A DNA stretch of 64,000 bases from Unio delphinus (lineage: Eukaryota; Mollusca; Bivalvia; Unionida; Unionidae): assembly GCA_029339505.1 (NCBI GenBank), contig JAQISU010000003.1, positions 20,529,001-20,593,000 of the forward strand. The letters run 5' to 3'. The notes beneath the pieces are model-generated. The model was not told the origin of the DNA and did no database searches. It was given only the letters and a program-made list of their open reading frames with translations. Shown in pieces: positions 51,401 to 54,393 of the stretch. A program made the position numbers and the translations under genes. Within the stretch, counting starts at the first letter, position 1; every line of letters starts with the position of its first letter.

Positions 51401-51626
51401 CAAATAGGTAATAAAAGTTGTTTATGATTGACAGGGTACATATGAATATGGCAAACAGCTCCTTCAGGCAGCCCTGGTGTTAAGAAGATCCCTGAGGTAT
51501 GACTTGCAGCCAAATACTGAAAAGTCCAACCAGCTAGAGGCAGCATGGAATCGGTTCTTAAAGGGGGCTCGTGAGCGAGCTAACAGACTCACTGTTGCTT
51601 CCATGTTCCTCTCACAATCAGAAAAG
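3601..51626 (+). CDS. SESTD1: SESTD1 orthologue (SEC14 and spectrin domain protein 1), 14 exons, 3' end outside window
   Basis: In vertebrates SESTD1 binds phospholipids through its SEC14/CRAL-TRIO domain, associates with TRPC channels, and carries spectrin repeats. Here the coding exons are 3601-3769, 5166-5228, 9780-9891, 12783-12873, 16400-16510, 22687-22800, 28324-28510, 31374-31597, 33881-34003, 34557-34748, 42322-42436, 45860-46101, 47401-47523 and 51435-51626. Joined, they total 2058 nt, or 686 codons with no stop. All introns have GT/AG ends and the exon phases agree. Residues about 60-220 are the CRAL-TRIO domain (GGRDRQGG near its start, GGTLSYQHSVWL near its end). Residues about 283-686 are helical spectrin-type repeats. 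The human protein is about 696 residues and starts near the exon 2 methionine here, so the first 58 residues may be an extension. The last roughly 70-80 residues are missing and should lie beyond the viral insertion. Assignment rests on remembered similarity along the full length. Confidence 0.9.
4087..4870 (-). mobile_element. Solo-LTR-like interspersed repeat, copy 1
   Basis: This segment matches the reverse complement of 50099-50901 over most of its length (for example acgtgcttaggctcgaa, taaacttacggtttta and atgtcacgtgat). On the minus strand it starts TGTCAG and ends CGTAACA, the TG...CA ends of an LTR. No target-site duplication is visible. An LTR is the best guess, but an unclassified repeat is possible. 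Confidence 0.55.
5166..5228 (+). CDS. SESTD1: SESTD1 exon 2
   Basis: The exon is bounded by ttcag and a gtgag donor and enters and leaves in phase 1. It encodes the first helix of the CRAL-TRIO domain (MEAAHILDLLSKEIVYLTG), which lines up with the N-terminus of vertebrate SESTD1. Confidence 0.9.
5350..5495 (-). mobile_element. SINE family B fragment at the edge of a minisatellite
   Basis: The words gccagtattaatggtgga, gaagctactggcaaactttctcacata and gagactcaaacccacac recur in the elements at 11275-11478, 11640-11866 and 24230-24402. The copy is cut short where the 33-bp minisatellite begins. Confidence 0.6.
5490..9250. repeat. 33-bp minisatellite, about 3.7 kb
   Basis: About 110 imperfect copies of a 33-bp unit (core tagtatttgttgtctgatgg then atcactggacc) fill intron 2. 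Variant units (ggtctttagt, accactagt) are interleaved. The unit length is a multiple of three, so long open frames appear on both strands as an artefact; they have no independent support as genes. Some units are duplicated in blocks (for example around 6290-6560 and 7310-7440). Confidence 0.95.
9253..9522 (+). mobile_element. 3' end of a non-LTR retrotransposon (LINE), 5'-truncated
   Basis: A 40-codon frame ending at 9374 encodes the classic C-terminal reverse transcriptase tail: AMWNELPIEIR, then a PFK...HKTHLF motif as in CR1/L2/Jockey-type elements. It is followed by a short untranslated tail ending in gactaggcactatataaag and an (ATT)n run near 9500, the usual LINE 3' signature. The 5' part is absent; the copy fuses directly to the minisatellite. 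Confidence 0.8.
9780..9891 (+). CDS. SESTD1: SESTD1 exon 3
   Basis: This is the start of the SEC14 fold: a GGRDRQGGPLLTFP strand followed by a helix ending in LKYLLQIP. Acceptor attccag, donor ag|gtattc, leaving phase 2. The GGRDxxGGPLLT pattern is the hallmark of CRAL-TRIO modules in SESTD1, MCF2L and TRIO-like proteins. Confidence 0.92.
10340..10494. mobile_element. MITE with short TIRs and TA target
   Basis: The left end tacagtagaacc and right end ggttttactgta are inverted copies with one mismatch, framing 155 bp. The outer TA on both sides fits a TA target-site duplication, as in Tc1/mariner-related MITEs. The interior has repeated gtctctcaagacagg words and no coding capacity. Confidence 0.65.
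11275..11478 (-). mobile_element. tRNA-derived SINE, family B
   Basis: On the minus strand it starts ggggcccccgagtggccgag followed by tggtctaaagcgc, a textbook tRNA A box of the Leu/Ser type. A gtgttcgagtctaag B box follows about 50 nt later. The 3' part (gaagctactggcaagctttctca on the plus strand) is shared with the copies at 5350, 11640 and 24230. Confidence 0.8.
11636..11866 (+). mobile_element. tRNA-derived SINE, family B (second copy, opposite strand)
   Basis: It reads gccctgggcggtagagtgg at the head, then cactgccatctcacctctgt and gtgggtttgagtctcaggct (B box), then the shared gaaagcttgccagtagcttcc tail. It is diverged from and inverted relative to the copy 160 bp upstream. Confidence 0.75.
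11971..12402. repeat. 40-bp minisatellite
   Basis: Nearly eleven copies of a 40-bp unit (tccttttggaaaactcatta, then gtgaaattagcactagtgcg) with very few substitutions, so it is young or homogenised. Confidence 0.95.
12783..12873 (+). CDS. SESTD1: SESTD1 exon 4 (short, flanked by minisatellites)
   Basis: This 91-nt exon lies between a 40-bp repeat array and a TGATCA satellite. It follows ttgtag, restores the frame from phase 2 to phase 0, and encodes the central strand of the CRAL-TRIO domain (RRGFTAIVDSRDGSWSILVT), matching the vertebrate RGFTVIVDGR segment. Donor aag|gtagaa. The phase and homology fit make it secure despite its length. Confidence 0.88.
12890..13750. repeat. 16-18-bp satellite built on TGATCA
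   Basis: About 50 copies of a short unit (actatgatcatctt with tgtac, tcatac or ac linkers). Each unit contains the palindrome ATGATCAT. The array starts directly after exon 4 of SESTD1; its first units may have grown from the intron start. Confidence 0.9.
13795..14850. repeat. Degenerate 25-30-bp AT-rich minisatellite
   Basis: Roughly 35 degraded copies of gtgatgtatttataaatctg with tggaggt linkers; at the left edge a related unit (gtaaaatactttaaaacagt) also repeats. The order is poorly kept, so this looks older than the neighbouring arrays. Confidence 0.8.
15380..16360. repeat. 65-bp minisatellite
   Basis: About fifteen near-identical copies of a 65-bp unit (core gagtaatattaagtgtggta). The array ends about 45 bp before the acceptor of SESTD1 exon 5. 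Small internal deletions (loss of tagt or one base) mark individual units. Confidence 0.95.
16400..16510 (+). CDS. SESTD1: SESTD1 exon 5
   Basis: The exon starts in phase 0 after cttgtacag and ends at gag|gtaaga. Its 37 codons encode the variable part of the CRAL-TRIO domain (LKQVLVLKADG, then a serine- and arginine-rich loop). Similarity to the vertebrate protein is weak here, but frame and position fit. Confidence 0.8.
17340..18358. repeat. 27-bp minisatellite
   Basis: About 38 copies of a 26-27-bp unit (ttctctttccccattgtatt with tggag). Long open frames on both strands follow from the unit length. The right half is part of a 2.1-kb duplication and recurs at 20006-20483. Confidence 0.92.
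18587..19754. mobile_element. TIR element (1.17 kb) carrying a 105-codon frame
   Basis: The left end tactgtagtatcat is the inverse of the right end atgatactacagta. Sub-terminal words repeat as inverted copies too (ttttcgtggtttt on the left, aaaaccacgaaaat on the right). The flanking TA fits a TA target duplication. There is no transposase, so it is non-autonomous. Confidence 0.75.
19037..19354 (-). CDS. 105-residue protein of unknown function inside a TIR element
   Basis: An intact frame with an ATG start and a more GC-rich composition than the surrounding DNA. It encodes a proline-rich N-terminus (PTPPTKP), an amphipathic middle with HLNDLLLKPLSIKLQYQYF, and a C-terminal basic cluster SRKRKR that looks like a nuclear localisation signal. 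No family is recognised. It lies antisense in SESTD1 intron 5 and has an identical-length duplicate at 21161-21478 differing at one residue. It may be a cellular gene fragment captured by the element. Confidence 0.5.
   Translation of the reverse strand: MSVQDQRKPTPPTKPDQSVIKVHLNDLLLKPLSIKLQYQYFMTIMALTQWLKSGTIQLRSPSVPGLPNPSEAENPAQALAYQAANDAVEPLLQSVSRKRKRGEYN
19831..20005. other. 175-bp unique insert at the duplication junction
   Basis: Found only between the two copies of the 2.1-kb duplication, absent after the second copy. It is unusually GC-balanced for this region and reads as coding on the plus strand (for example MERIEFSFKATEEIYRVLAT, then CPPPLIAIPDYKV). It could be filler DNA copied from a transcript or another locus during the break repair that made the duplication. 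The source protein is not recognised. Confidence 0.6.
20712..21878. mobile_element. TIR element, duplicated copy
   Basis: Same TIRs and interior as 18587-19754, carried along by the segmental duplication and not a separate transposition: the flanks are identical as well. Confidence 0.75.
21161..21478 (-). CDS. 105-residue unknown protein, duplicated copy
   Basis: Duplicate of the frame at 19037-19354 with a single Thr to Lys change in the middle (SGTIQL to SGKIQL). Function unknown. An intact second copy fits a recent duplication and says nothing about selection. Confidence 0.45.
   Translation of the reverse strand: MSVQDQRKPTPPTKPDQSVIKVHLNDLLLKPLSIKLQYQYFMTIMALTQWLKSGKIQLRSPSVPGLPNPSEAENPAQALAYQAANDAVEPLLQSVSRKRKRGEYN
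22687..22800 (+). CDS. SESTD1: SESTD1 exon 6
   Basis: 38 codons in phase 0 after tcttcag, ending at ctg|gtatgt. It encodes the C-terminal part of the CRAL-TRIO domain with the conserved strand, helix and GGTLSYQHSVWL motif (GGSLTYDHMDWL in the human protein). Confidence 0.92.
22801..24229. other. SESTD1 intron 6, left part
   Basis: No gene or clear element. It is AT-rich, with a short local duplication (gttttctatacagtgcaa, twice near 23762) and a weak inverted pair around ccggtacatacagg and cctgtaccgg (23743-23847). Confidence 0.5.
24230..24402 (-). mobile_element. tRNA-derived SINE, family B (third full-length-like copy)
   Basis: On the minus strand it opens with ggggcccctggtggcccagt, an A-box-like head, and carries the family tail (ttctggatagctttcttacatacccacattggct on the plus strand is the counterpart of the sequences at 5440 and 11360, shown here only in part as gctttcttacataccc). 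Diverged from the other copies. Confidence 0.6.
24600..24800. repeat. Short tandem repeat of gggtatgtaaaagttttgt
   Basis: Eight or nine irregular copies of a 20-27-bp unit (gtctgggtatgt with aagttttg or taattttg) directly before the DNA transposon at 24831. Confidence 0.8.
24831..28233 (-). mobile_element. 3.4-kb DNA transposon with TIRs and its own multi-exon gene
   Basis: The left end (gccgcaattaaaatta, then tttgtttccccttaccc) is the inverse of the right end (gggtaaggggaaacaaa, then taattttaattttggccc). A direct repeat tttacaagg flanks both sides (24823-24831 and 28234-28242), an 8-9-bp target-site duplication. The whole unit sits in SESTD1 intron 6, and the right TIR is only about 90 bp from exon 7. 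The superfamily is not assigned: an 8-9-bp duplication is seen in several (hAT, Merlin and others), and the encoded protein has no motif I recognise as a transposase. Confidence 0.75.
25590..28013 (-). pseudogene. Four-exon zinc-binding protein gene of the transposon, with a premature stop
   Basis: Minus-strand exons are 28013-27518, 26910-26684, 26461-26284 and 25819-25590, with GT/AG borders and matching phases (1, 0, 1). The product would be about 377 residues. Exon A is hydrophilic and starts at M (an inner start MTGKRKYEED is also possible). Exon B carries His/Cys (DHCRERHYSF, RRCHDEGCC). Exon C has CCECLKPRCIYAKTKL and YTCGS. Exon D has DICAHCGAIGAEKS and VCQQCLASG, the look of paired zinc ribbons. 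Exon D contains one in-frame TAG after VFVRLQ (about 25782-25784), where TTG would keep the frame. Similar proteins are common in cnidarian and molluscan genomes as repeated families, but I cannot name the family or its function. Confidence 0.7.
28324..28510 (+). CDS. SESTD1: SESTD1 exon 7
   Basis: It follows taacag and encodes EKFNREA (EKFTKES in human), then a charged linker. It leaves phase 1 at gatg|gtaaga. Its last 30 nt plus the donor are the seed of a long 39-bp tandem array immediately downstream (separate entry), so many cryptic donors of the same sequence follow the real one. Confidence 0.9.
28480..29250. repeat. 39-bp array made of the exon 7 end plus its splice donor
   Basis: Each unit holds a copy of the last 30 nt of SESTD1 exon 7 (tgtctgttcc, acaagtgattcaagatg) and the donor gtaagataa. 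The first unit is the real exon end at 28510. About 20 copies follow, diverged at first (28511-28800), then eleven almost identical from 28801. Every copy therefore displays a strong 5' splice site. The array's own open frame (28813-29241) is a by-product of the 39-bp period. Confidence 0.92.
29757..30480. repeat. 52-bp minisatellite
   Basis: About fourteen near-identical copies (core ggcatataaccctctgtatg, then cagtacatcatgcacaagcc). One unit lacks a few bases near 30220. Confidence 0.95.
30905..30998. repeat. Two-copy direct repeat of about 44 bp
   Basis: The segment agaccaaatctgccatcaca through cagatttgggt occurs twice in tandem. A related word (gatctgccagtgcattatgc) lies 50 bp further on. 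Confidence 0.85.
31374..31597 (+). CDS. SESTD1: SESTD1 exon 8
   Basis: The exon starts after ttgaag in phase 1 and ends at cgg|gtgagt in phase 0. It encodes GYDLLSRL (TGHELLSEL in human), a helical linker and the first helix of spectrin repeat 1. Confidence 0.88.
31790..32130. repeat. Degenerate ~55-bp repeat
   Basis: Six loose copies of a unit built on gaggtgctagtgagata and ttctatggaactcagtatcaca. Divergence is high. Confidence 0.65.
32450..33170 (+). pseudogene. Duplicated fragment of an unidentified element-derived gene
   Basis: The segment around 32455-32540 recurs in diverged form at 32930-33015 (agtgtttgactaaaaatgg, then caaa and attaaaatagatcc). The second copy opens a 68-codon frame at 32961 with a basic start (MASKAKKIKIDPKQTKLFF) resembling N-termini of hAT-type transposases, but with no zinc finger before its stop. 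Identification is tentative. Confidence 0.3.
33340..33715. repeat. CA-rich microsatellite region
   Basis: Degenerate (CA)n tracts interrupted by repeated atcttaagctgttac words. The pure CA stretch lies near 33432-33460. Confidence 0.9.
33881..34003 (+). CDS. SESTD1: SESTD1 exon 9
   Basis: 41 codons in phase 0. They begin at VVEWILNPGEKLL, the counterpart of VVNWLEGPGSEQL in human, and run into the second helix of spectrin repeat 1. The acceptor is a weaker ggaaag; the donor is acg|gtagta. Confidence 0.88.
34165..34327. repeat. 78-bp tandem duplication
   Basis: Two near-identical copies starting at gatttgtacactgttatta (34165 and 34243), and the start of a third near 34320. Confidence 0.9.
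34557..34748 (+). CDS. SESTD1: SESTD1 exon 10
   Basis: 64 codons in phase 0 between tttcag and gat|gtaagt. They complete spectrin repeat 1 and end in FHRLAED, matching FHGVAQD of the human protein. Confidence 0.9.
34941..35290. repeat. 73-bp minisatellite
   Basis: Four to five copies of a 73-bp unit (taagtccagactcaagttct, aaggcctggactgtgtttta). The last copy is diverged. Confidence 0.93.
35600..42105. repeat. 45-bp minisatellite, 6.5 kb, with higher-order blocks
   Basis: About 145 copies of a 45-bp unit (actgtactcctgggtatttt, ccatctgtatgattatgaat, aaaat) fill intron 10. Shortened units (ctcctgggtattttattatg) occur at irregular intervals and mark blocks. The same series of variants recurs near 36300-37080, 37380-38190 and 40160-40980, so longer blocks have been copied within the array. 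Open frames on both strands are artefacts of the period. Confidence 0.97.
42248..42326 (+). repeat. Duplicated splice acceptor of exon 11
   Basis: A 39-40-bp segment (acctaatcatttatatacac, tgtgtgttttgcag) occurs twice in tandem. The second copy ends in the acceptor used before 42322; the first provides a decoy acceptor at 42281-42282. Confidence 0.85.
42322..42436 (+). CDS. SESTD1: SESTD1 exon 11
   Basis: It follows ttttgcag and leaves phase 1 at atag|gtaatc. It encodes SRRLDDLLELLCSDI, the start of spectrin repeat 2 (SQQLDGLLGMLCVDV in human). The acceptor region is duplicated just upstream (separate entry). Confidence 0.92.
42930..43275 (+). mobile_element. tRNA-derived SINE, family A (copy 2, full length)
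   Basis: The tRNA-like head contains tggctaaagaactaagtggc and gtcgtgggtttgatccc (B box). The long body is followed by the tail shared with 903-1110 (agacatcactat, gcgatatgactgaa, ttaaagctacgttaaaaatc) and a (CA)n end. Confidence 0.8.
43440..43925. repeat. 45-bp minisatellite
   Basis: About eleven copies of gttgctatttgaactcagcc with a ttgttttttatgaagacaga part. T-run lengths vary, so unit size changes by one to three bases. Confidence 0.92.
44155..45610. repeat. Diverged local duplications in intron 11
   Basis: A roughly 170-bp segment at 44160-44300 recurs at 44330-44465. A longer one at 44540-44995 recurs at about 45140-45605 (taataacaccaccaagccca near 44800 against taataacaccgccaagccca near 45390). 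Identity is clearly below that of the minisatellites. No coding potential is visible; an old transposon is possible. Confidence 0.65.
45655..45717. mobile_element. Terminal fragment of a DNA transposon
   Basis: A GC-richer 63-bp stretch (gaccgcgttatatccgaatt, gcattatagcggggttccac, tgta) reads on the minus strand as tacagtggaaccccgctata, a typical TIR start with a TA target. No matching opposite end was found nearby, so it is a relic or a solo end. Confidence 0.45.
45860..46101 (+). CDS. SESTD1: SESTD1 exon 12
   Basis: 81 codons once the split codon is joined, from ttgtag to cag|gtatgg. They encode two helices of spectrin repeat 2, including GQSLLDEM and the strongly conserved RKMRCDELADVRKLKLQQ stretch. 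Confidence 0.93.
46130..46500. repeat. Degenerate 26-30-bp repeat after exon 12
   Basis: A dozen loose copies of gtttactagtctaaatagca. The array begins about 40 bp downstream of the exon 12 donor. Confidence 0.85.
47401..47523 (+). CDS. SESTD1: SESTD1 exon 13
   Basis: 41 codons in phase 0 between gtcag and aat|gtaagg. They begin with AIQWIMELCDVMM (AVEWLSELLDALL in human), the first helix of spectrin repeat 3. Confidence 0.92.
48105..49395. repeat. 40-41-bp minisatellite
   Basis: About 31 copies of atacatatatcctgcataca with ccatgtggataaaaaagtcg. Variation is concentrated in cagat versus tggat and in A-run length, which breaks any frame, so the open frames here change phase constantly. Confidence 0.95.
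49636..50058. repeat. (ATT)n-type degenerate microsatellite
   Basis: Mixed TTA, TAC and ATT triplets over 420 bp, abutting the solo-LTR-like repeat at 50099. Confidence 0.93.
50099..50901 (+). mobile_element. Solo-LTR-like interspersed repeat, copy 2
   Basis: Inverted partner of 4087-4870. On this strand it begins TGTCAG, has a TATA-like word (ggtatataaatg, near 50432) and an AATAAA near 50825, and ends near cgtaata. A promoter word followed by a polyadenylation word inside TG...CA ends fits an LTR. The left edge abuts an ATT-rich microsatellite. Confidence 0.55.
51435..51626 (+). CDS. SESTD1: SESTD1 exon 14 (last one in window)
   Basis: 64 codons in phase 0 between gacag and aag|gtagat. 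They encode TYEYGKQLLQAALVLRRSL and end in FLSQSEK (FHSNAEK in human). The vertebrate protein continues for about 80 residues, so at least one more exon must lie past the viral element. Confidence 0.92.
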
Positions 51627-52064
51627 GTAGATCATTATGTTGATACTGTTTCTTCTCTTCAAAATGTGGTAGGGGCATATTCTAAAGACTGTTGTAATGC
51701 CATATTACATTATCTCTGACTATCCAGCCATTTATCTGTCTATTCAATGTCAGTTCAATCAACAAGGCATCATTAACAGCCATGAAACAATTTTTGTTGA
51801 GTTTAAAATCATATATTTATAACTTGATGTGACTCCATTTTGCCCTATTTTCATGGTCACCAGTCTTGTGCACTGTGAAAAGCTTAAATAAGAAAGTGTT
51901 AGAGAATATATCAGCTCACACAAAAGAGGGACCCCAGTTTTATATTATGGATAATTCAAAAGAAGGACCCAACATTTTATATTATGGAAGATTCAAAAGC
52001 GGGATCCCGTGTTTTATTTTTATGAAGATTAAAGATATTTCAAAGATACATTGAAAAGATGTTG
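51627..52064. other. SESTD1 intron 14 start, host side of the viral insertion
   Basis: Ordinary AT-rich intron, with a three-copy 36-37-bp repeat at 51922-52030 (aaagagggacc, ttttatattatgga, aattc). The host to virus boundary lies between here and the first viral frame at 52379; its exact place cannot be fixed from one end. Confidence 0.6.
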
Positions 52065-52069
52065 AATAA

Positions 52070-52297
52070 AGCAGCAGAGAGGGTGAATCCTACAACGTTT
52101 TTAGACAAAATTTGATTGAAATCCTAAAACGAGCCGTCTTATAATCTTATTTTAACCAAAAAAAGGCGAACCCTACAACGTTTTCAGACAAAAAATTGAT
52201 TGAAATCTCCCTATGAAATCATTTTAACTAAAAAAATGAAAACGATTTTTTAATTAATTTTGGTCGCAACTTGTTGTCATCTACCCTCTCTGCTGCT
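52070..52297. repeat. Inverted repeat at the left edge of the viral element
   Basis: agcagcagagagggt at 52070-52084 is exactly inverted as accctctctgctgct at 52283-52297. Between them a roughly 70-bp segment is directly repeated (cctacaacgtttt, agacaaaa, ttgattgaaatc at about 52088 and 52171). Such nested repeats are expected near the termini of linear viral or transposon DNA. No gene lies here. Confidence 0.65.
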
Positions 52298-52378
52298 AAA
52301 GTTTTCAGTTCTGGGTTAACAAAAATAATAAAATGATTTTAACCGAATATTTGATCAAGTCTTTAGGACGAAAATCAT

Positions 52379-53722
52379 TTATGATTTCACAAACAGACTA
52401 ATCGCTAACACCTCTTCTTGTAAATCAATCAGATTATTTGACTGGTCGGTGAGTTTGAAATTAATTCTGGTTAATGAATTATTATGGCATCGCATATAGA
52501 CAGGATTAATTGGGTTTTCAATAATTAGGAATCCTGGAGGAGCTGTTGGTGCAAATGAATAAAGAATATATCCTTGCTGAGCTTGATTTGATCGTTCGAG
52601 ATTAATTTGATAGCTTCCTTCGATAACATCACACACTAAATTAAGTGCAATCACCGTTGAAATATTCACGTTGAACGGAGCGATATGCCTACCACCATCA
52701 TCTGGATCATTATTATGTTTGAGGAGGACAGTTGAGTCTGATTTTTGTAGTGCTTTGATATCGGTTTTAACAATTTTTGCTAATTCATCAGCGTTGTATT
52801 TCGGAAACTTGAAATTACGCAGATTGTCTTCTGTGATATTGTAATCGGTTAGGAATCGTTGTTTATTGTCGCTGTTGTCATTAATTATTGTTTGAATAAT
52901 TAGTTCATAGATATATTTCATGTCCGATATAAGCTGATTTATTATTTCAACGTGTTTTTGCGATCTTGTTTTCCGTAGTTGTTCTAGTTGTGTGTCATAT
53001 AATTGTTTAATCTCATTAAAATAACCACGGACGTCAGTTAGCGTAAATGAAATAGTAACAGATGAGTCGGTTGTTCTTTTAATGATAAAATCCCATTGCA
53101 ATGTGTCTTTGTTGGTGAATATAAATCTATCGGCGATTCTTCCTTTTCTTATATCAGATAAATTATCTTGATAACTGGGATTGATTTCATGATATGATTG
53201 TACATCCGTGGTTAAGTCGGTGGTGGATTTTTCAGGTGGTTTTTCAGGCCATCCTAGTACGGTTCTAATAGAACTTTGATAGATATCTACGACGTATCCT
53301 TCTGTGCTTATCTCAATTGCGGATGATAGTGTCGGCTCATGAACTGTTATAGCGATTTTTGATTCTTTTCCAGTAATCGATTTTATTCTACGCGCGAATT
53401 CATTATTGATTTGTTCGATTTGGTATGACCCTGTTGGTATCGAAACGACGTTCCAGTCTGGAGTTCCGTCGGGTTTATTCTTATTTGCAAACACTAAAGA
53501 GTTATTCGGTTGTTGACCACCAAATGGTTTTGATCTGATATTAGGCCAACTGTGATATACTCGTAGTTTTGCAAGCGCGATTTCACTCACAGGAACCGGA
53601 GAGGGGAAATTCACACTAAACTCGGGTTCCGTTGATGTAATTGATATCATACTCGTTTGTACTGGTTTCGTGTTCTCCACTATTTGTTGAAGTAATTCCT
53701 GCTGTGTCGTCATTATACTCAT
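52379..53722 (-). CDS. Penton-like minor capsid protein (447 aa)
   Basis: Probably the vertex (penton base-like) protein of the virion. The N-terminal third reads like a beta-rich jelly roll: a VNFPSPVPV strand, then NNSLVF and PTGSYQIEQINNEF, a pattern I associate with minor capsid proteins of Polinton-like elements. A helical, charged insertion follows (about residues 235-320). The C-terminus ends in strands with TRINFKLTDQSNNLIDLQEE, a typical closing motif of such penton-like proteins. It is the last gene of the minus-strand cluster. The first methionine (MSIMTTQQ) is preceded at 8 bp by a tctaattt word like that seen before other genes. The fold assignment is from pattern only. Confidence 0.6.
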   Translation of the reverse strand: MSIMTTQQELLQQIVENTKPVQTSMISITSTEPEFSVNFPSPVPVSEIALAKLRVYHSWPNIRSKPFGGQQPNNSLVFANKNKPDGTPDWNVVSIPTGSYQIEQINNEFARRIKSITGKESKIAITVHEPTLSSAIEISTEGYVVDIYQSSIRTVLGWPEKPPEKSTTDLTTDVQSYHEINPSYQDNLSDIRKGRIADRFIFTNKDTLQWDFIIKRTTDSSVTISFTLTDVRGYFNEIKQLYDTQLEQLRKTRSQKHVEIINQLISDMKYIYELIIQTIINDNSDNKQRFLTDYNITEDNLRNFKFPKYNADELAKIVKTDIKALQKSDSTVLLKHNNDPDDGGRHIAPFNVNISTVIALNLVCDVIEGSYQINLERSNQAQQGYILYSFAPTAPPGFLIIENPINPVYMRCHNNSLTRINFKLTDQSNNLIDLQEEVLAISLFVKS

Positions 53723-53873
53723 GATTTATTTCTAATTTTGGTATCGAGGAATCATAAATACTGACCATCACTGAGAATTCACAATCTGGTAATGTTGATA
53801 TTATTGAGATCATTTTGTTTTTTGGGTTCGTGTTTTCTGATTCCATCGGTGTTGTCATTGTTATTATACTCAT
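53616..53873 (-). CDS. Small duplicated frame (85 aa), probably a duplication by-product
   Basis: Its second half (MVSIYDSSIPKLEINHEYN) is a diverged copy of the end of the upstream two-helix protein (MVSIFDSAISKLERQHEYN). It overlaps the 3' end of that gene and the 5' end of the penton-like gene in other frames. The DNA at about 53640-53790 and 53795-53950 is a 151-bp imperfect direct repeat that includes the start region of the penton-like gene. It may not be expressed. Confidence 0.3.
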   Translation of the reverse strand: MSIITMTTPMESENTNPKNKMISIISTLPDCEFSVMVSIYDSSIPKLEINHEYNDDTAGITSTNSGEHETSTNEYDINYINGTRV

Positions 53874-54327
53874 GTTGTCGCTCTAATTTCGATATCGCGG
53901 AATCAAAAATACTGACCATCGCTGAGAATTCACTATCTGATATAATCGTATTATCGAGTGACGACGATATCATCAATGATAATTGCGAGTATGCGGTTGA
54001 TGCAATATGAAATTGAAGTAAGTAATTCTGCAGTTTACTCTGGCTGCATGATGATATCTTTTTTGCTATCCCGGTTAATATACCCCCGATTGTAGCCACC
54101 GCAGAAATGCAAATTGGAACTACGACCGGGGCAATCATTGTAACCGATGCAAGTATTATTCCGGCACCAGTGAGAACGCTTGACACCGAGTAGATAGTAA
54201 CATCAATTGCGGTGATTCTTCGTCGGTATTTTTTTATTTTTATTTGATACTCCTCAGTGAGGGTTTTGAGTCTATTCTGAAATTCTCTGACCTGATCATA
54301 GCGACATTGCGTCGATGACAAAGTCAT
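53779..54327 (-). CDS. Hydrophobic two-helix membrane protein (182 aa), unknown
   Basis: The N-terminal 45 residues are a charged coiled-coil-like helix (RLKTLTEEYQIKIKKYRRR). Two long hydrophobic segments follow (about residues 48-68 and 70-92: VLTGAGIILASVTMIAPVV, then ICISAVATIGGILTGIAKK), and then a polar tail. This suggests a membrane-active or virion membrane-associated protein, but no family is recognised. The tail is partly duplicated downstream. Confidence 0.7.
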   Translation of the reverse strand: MTLSSTQCRYDQVREFQNRLKTLTEEYQIKIKKYRRRITAIDVTIYSVSSVLTGAGIILASVTMIAPVVVPICISAVATIGGILTGIAKKISSCSQSKLQNYLLQFHIASTAYSQLSLMISSSLDNTIISDSEFSAMVSIFDSAISKLERQHEYNNNDNTDGIRKHEPKKQNDLNNINITRL

Positions 54328-54393
54328 TGTTGTTATTTTAAATCCGCTAGTGTTTTCAATTATTTGTCATCGTTAGCGGGAATTGCTAGTACT

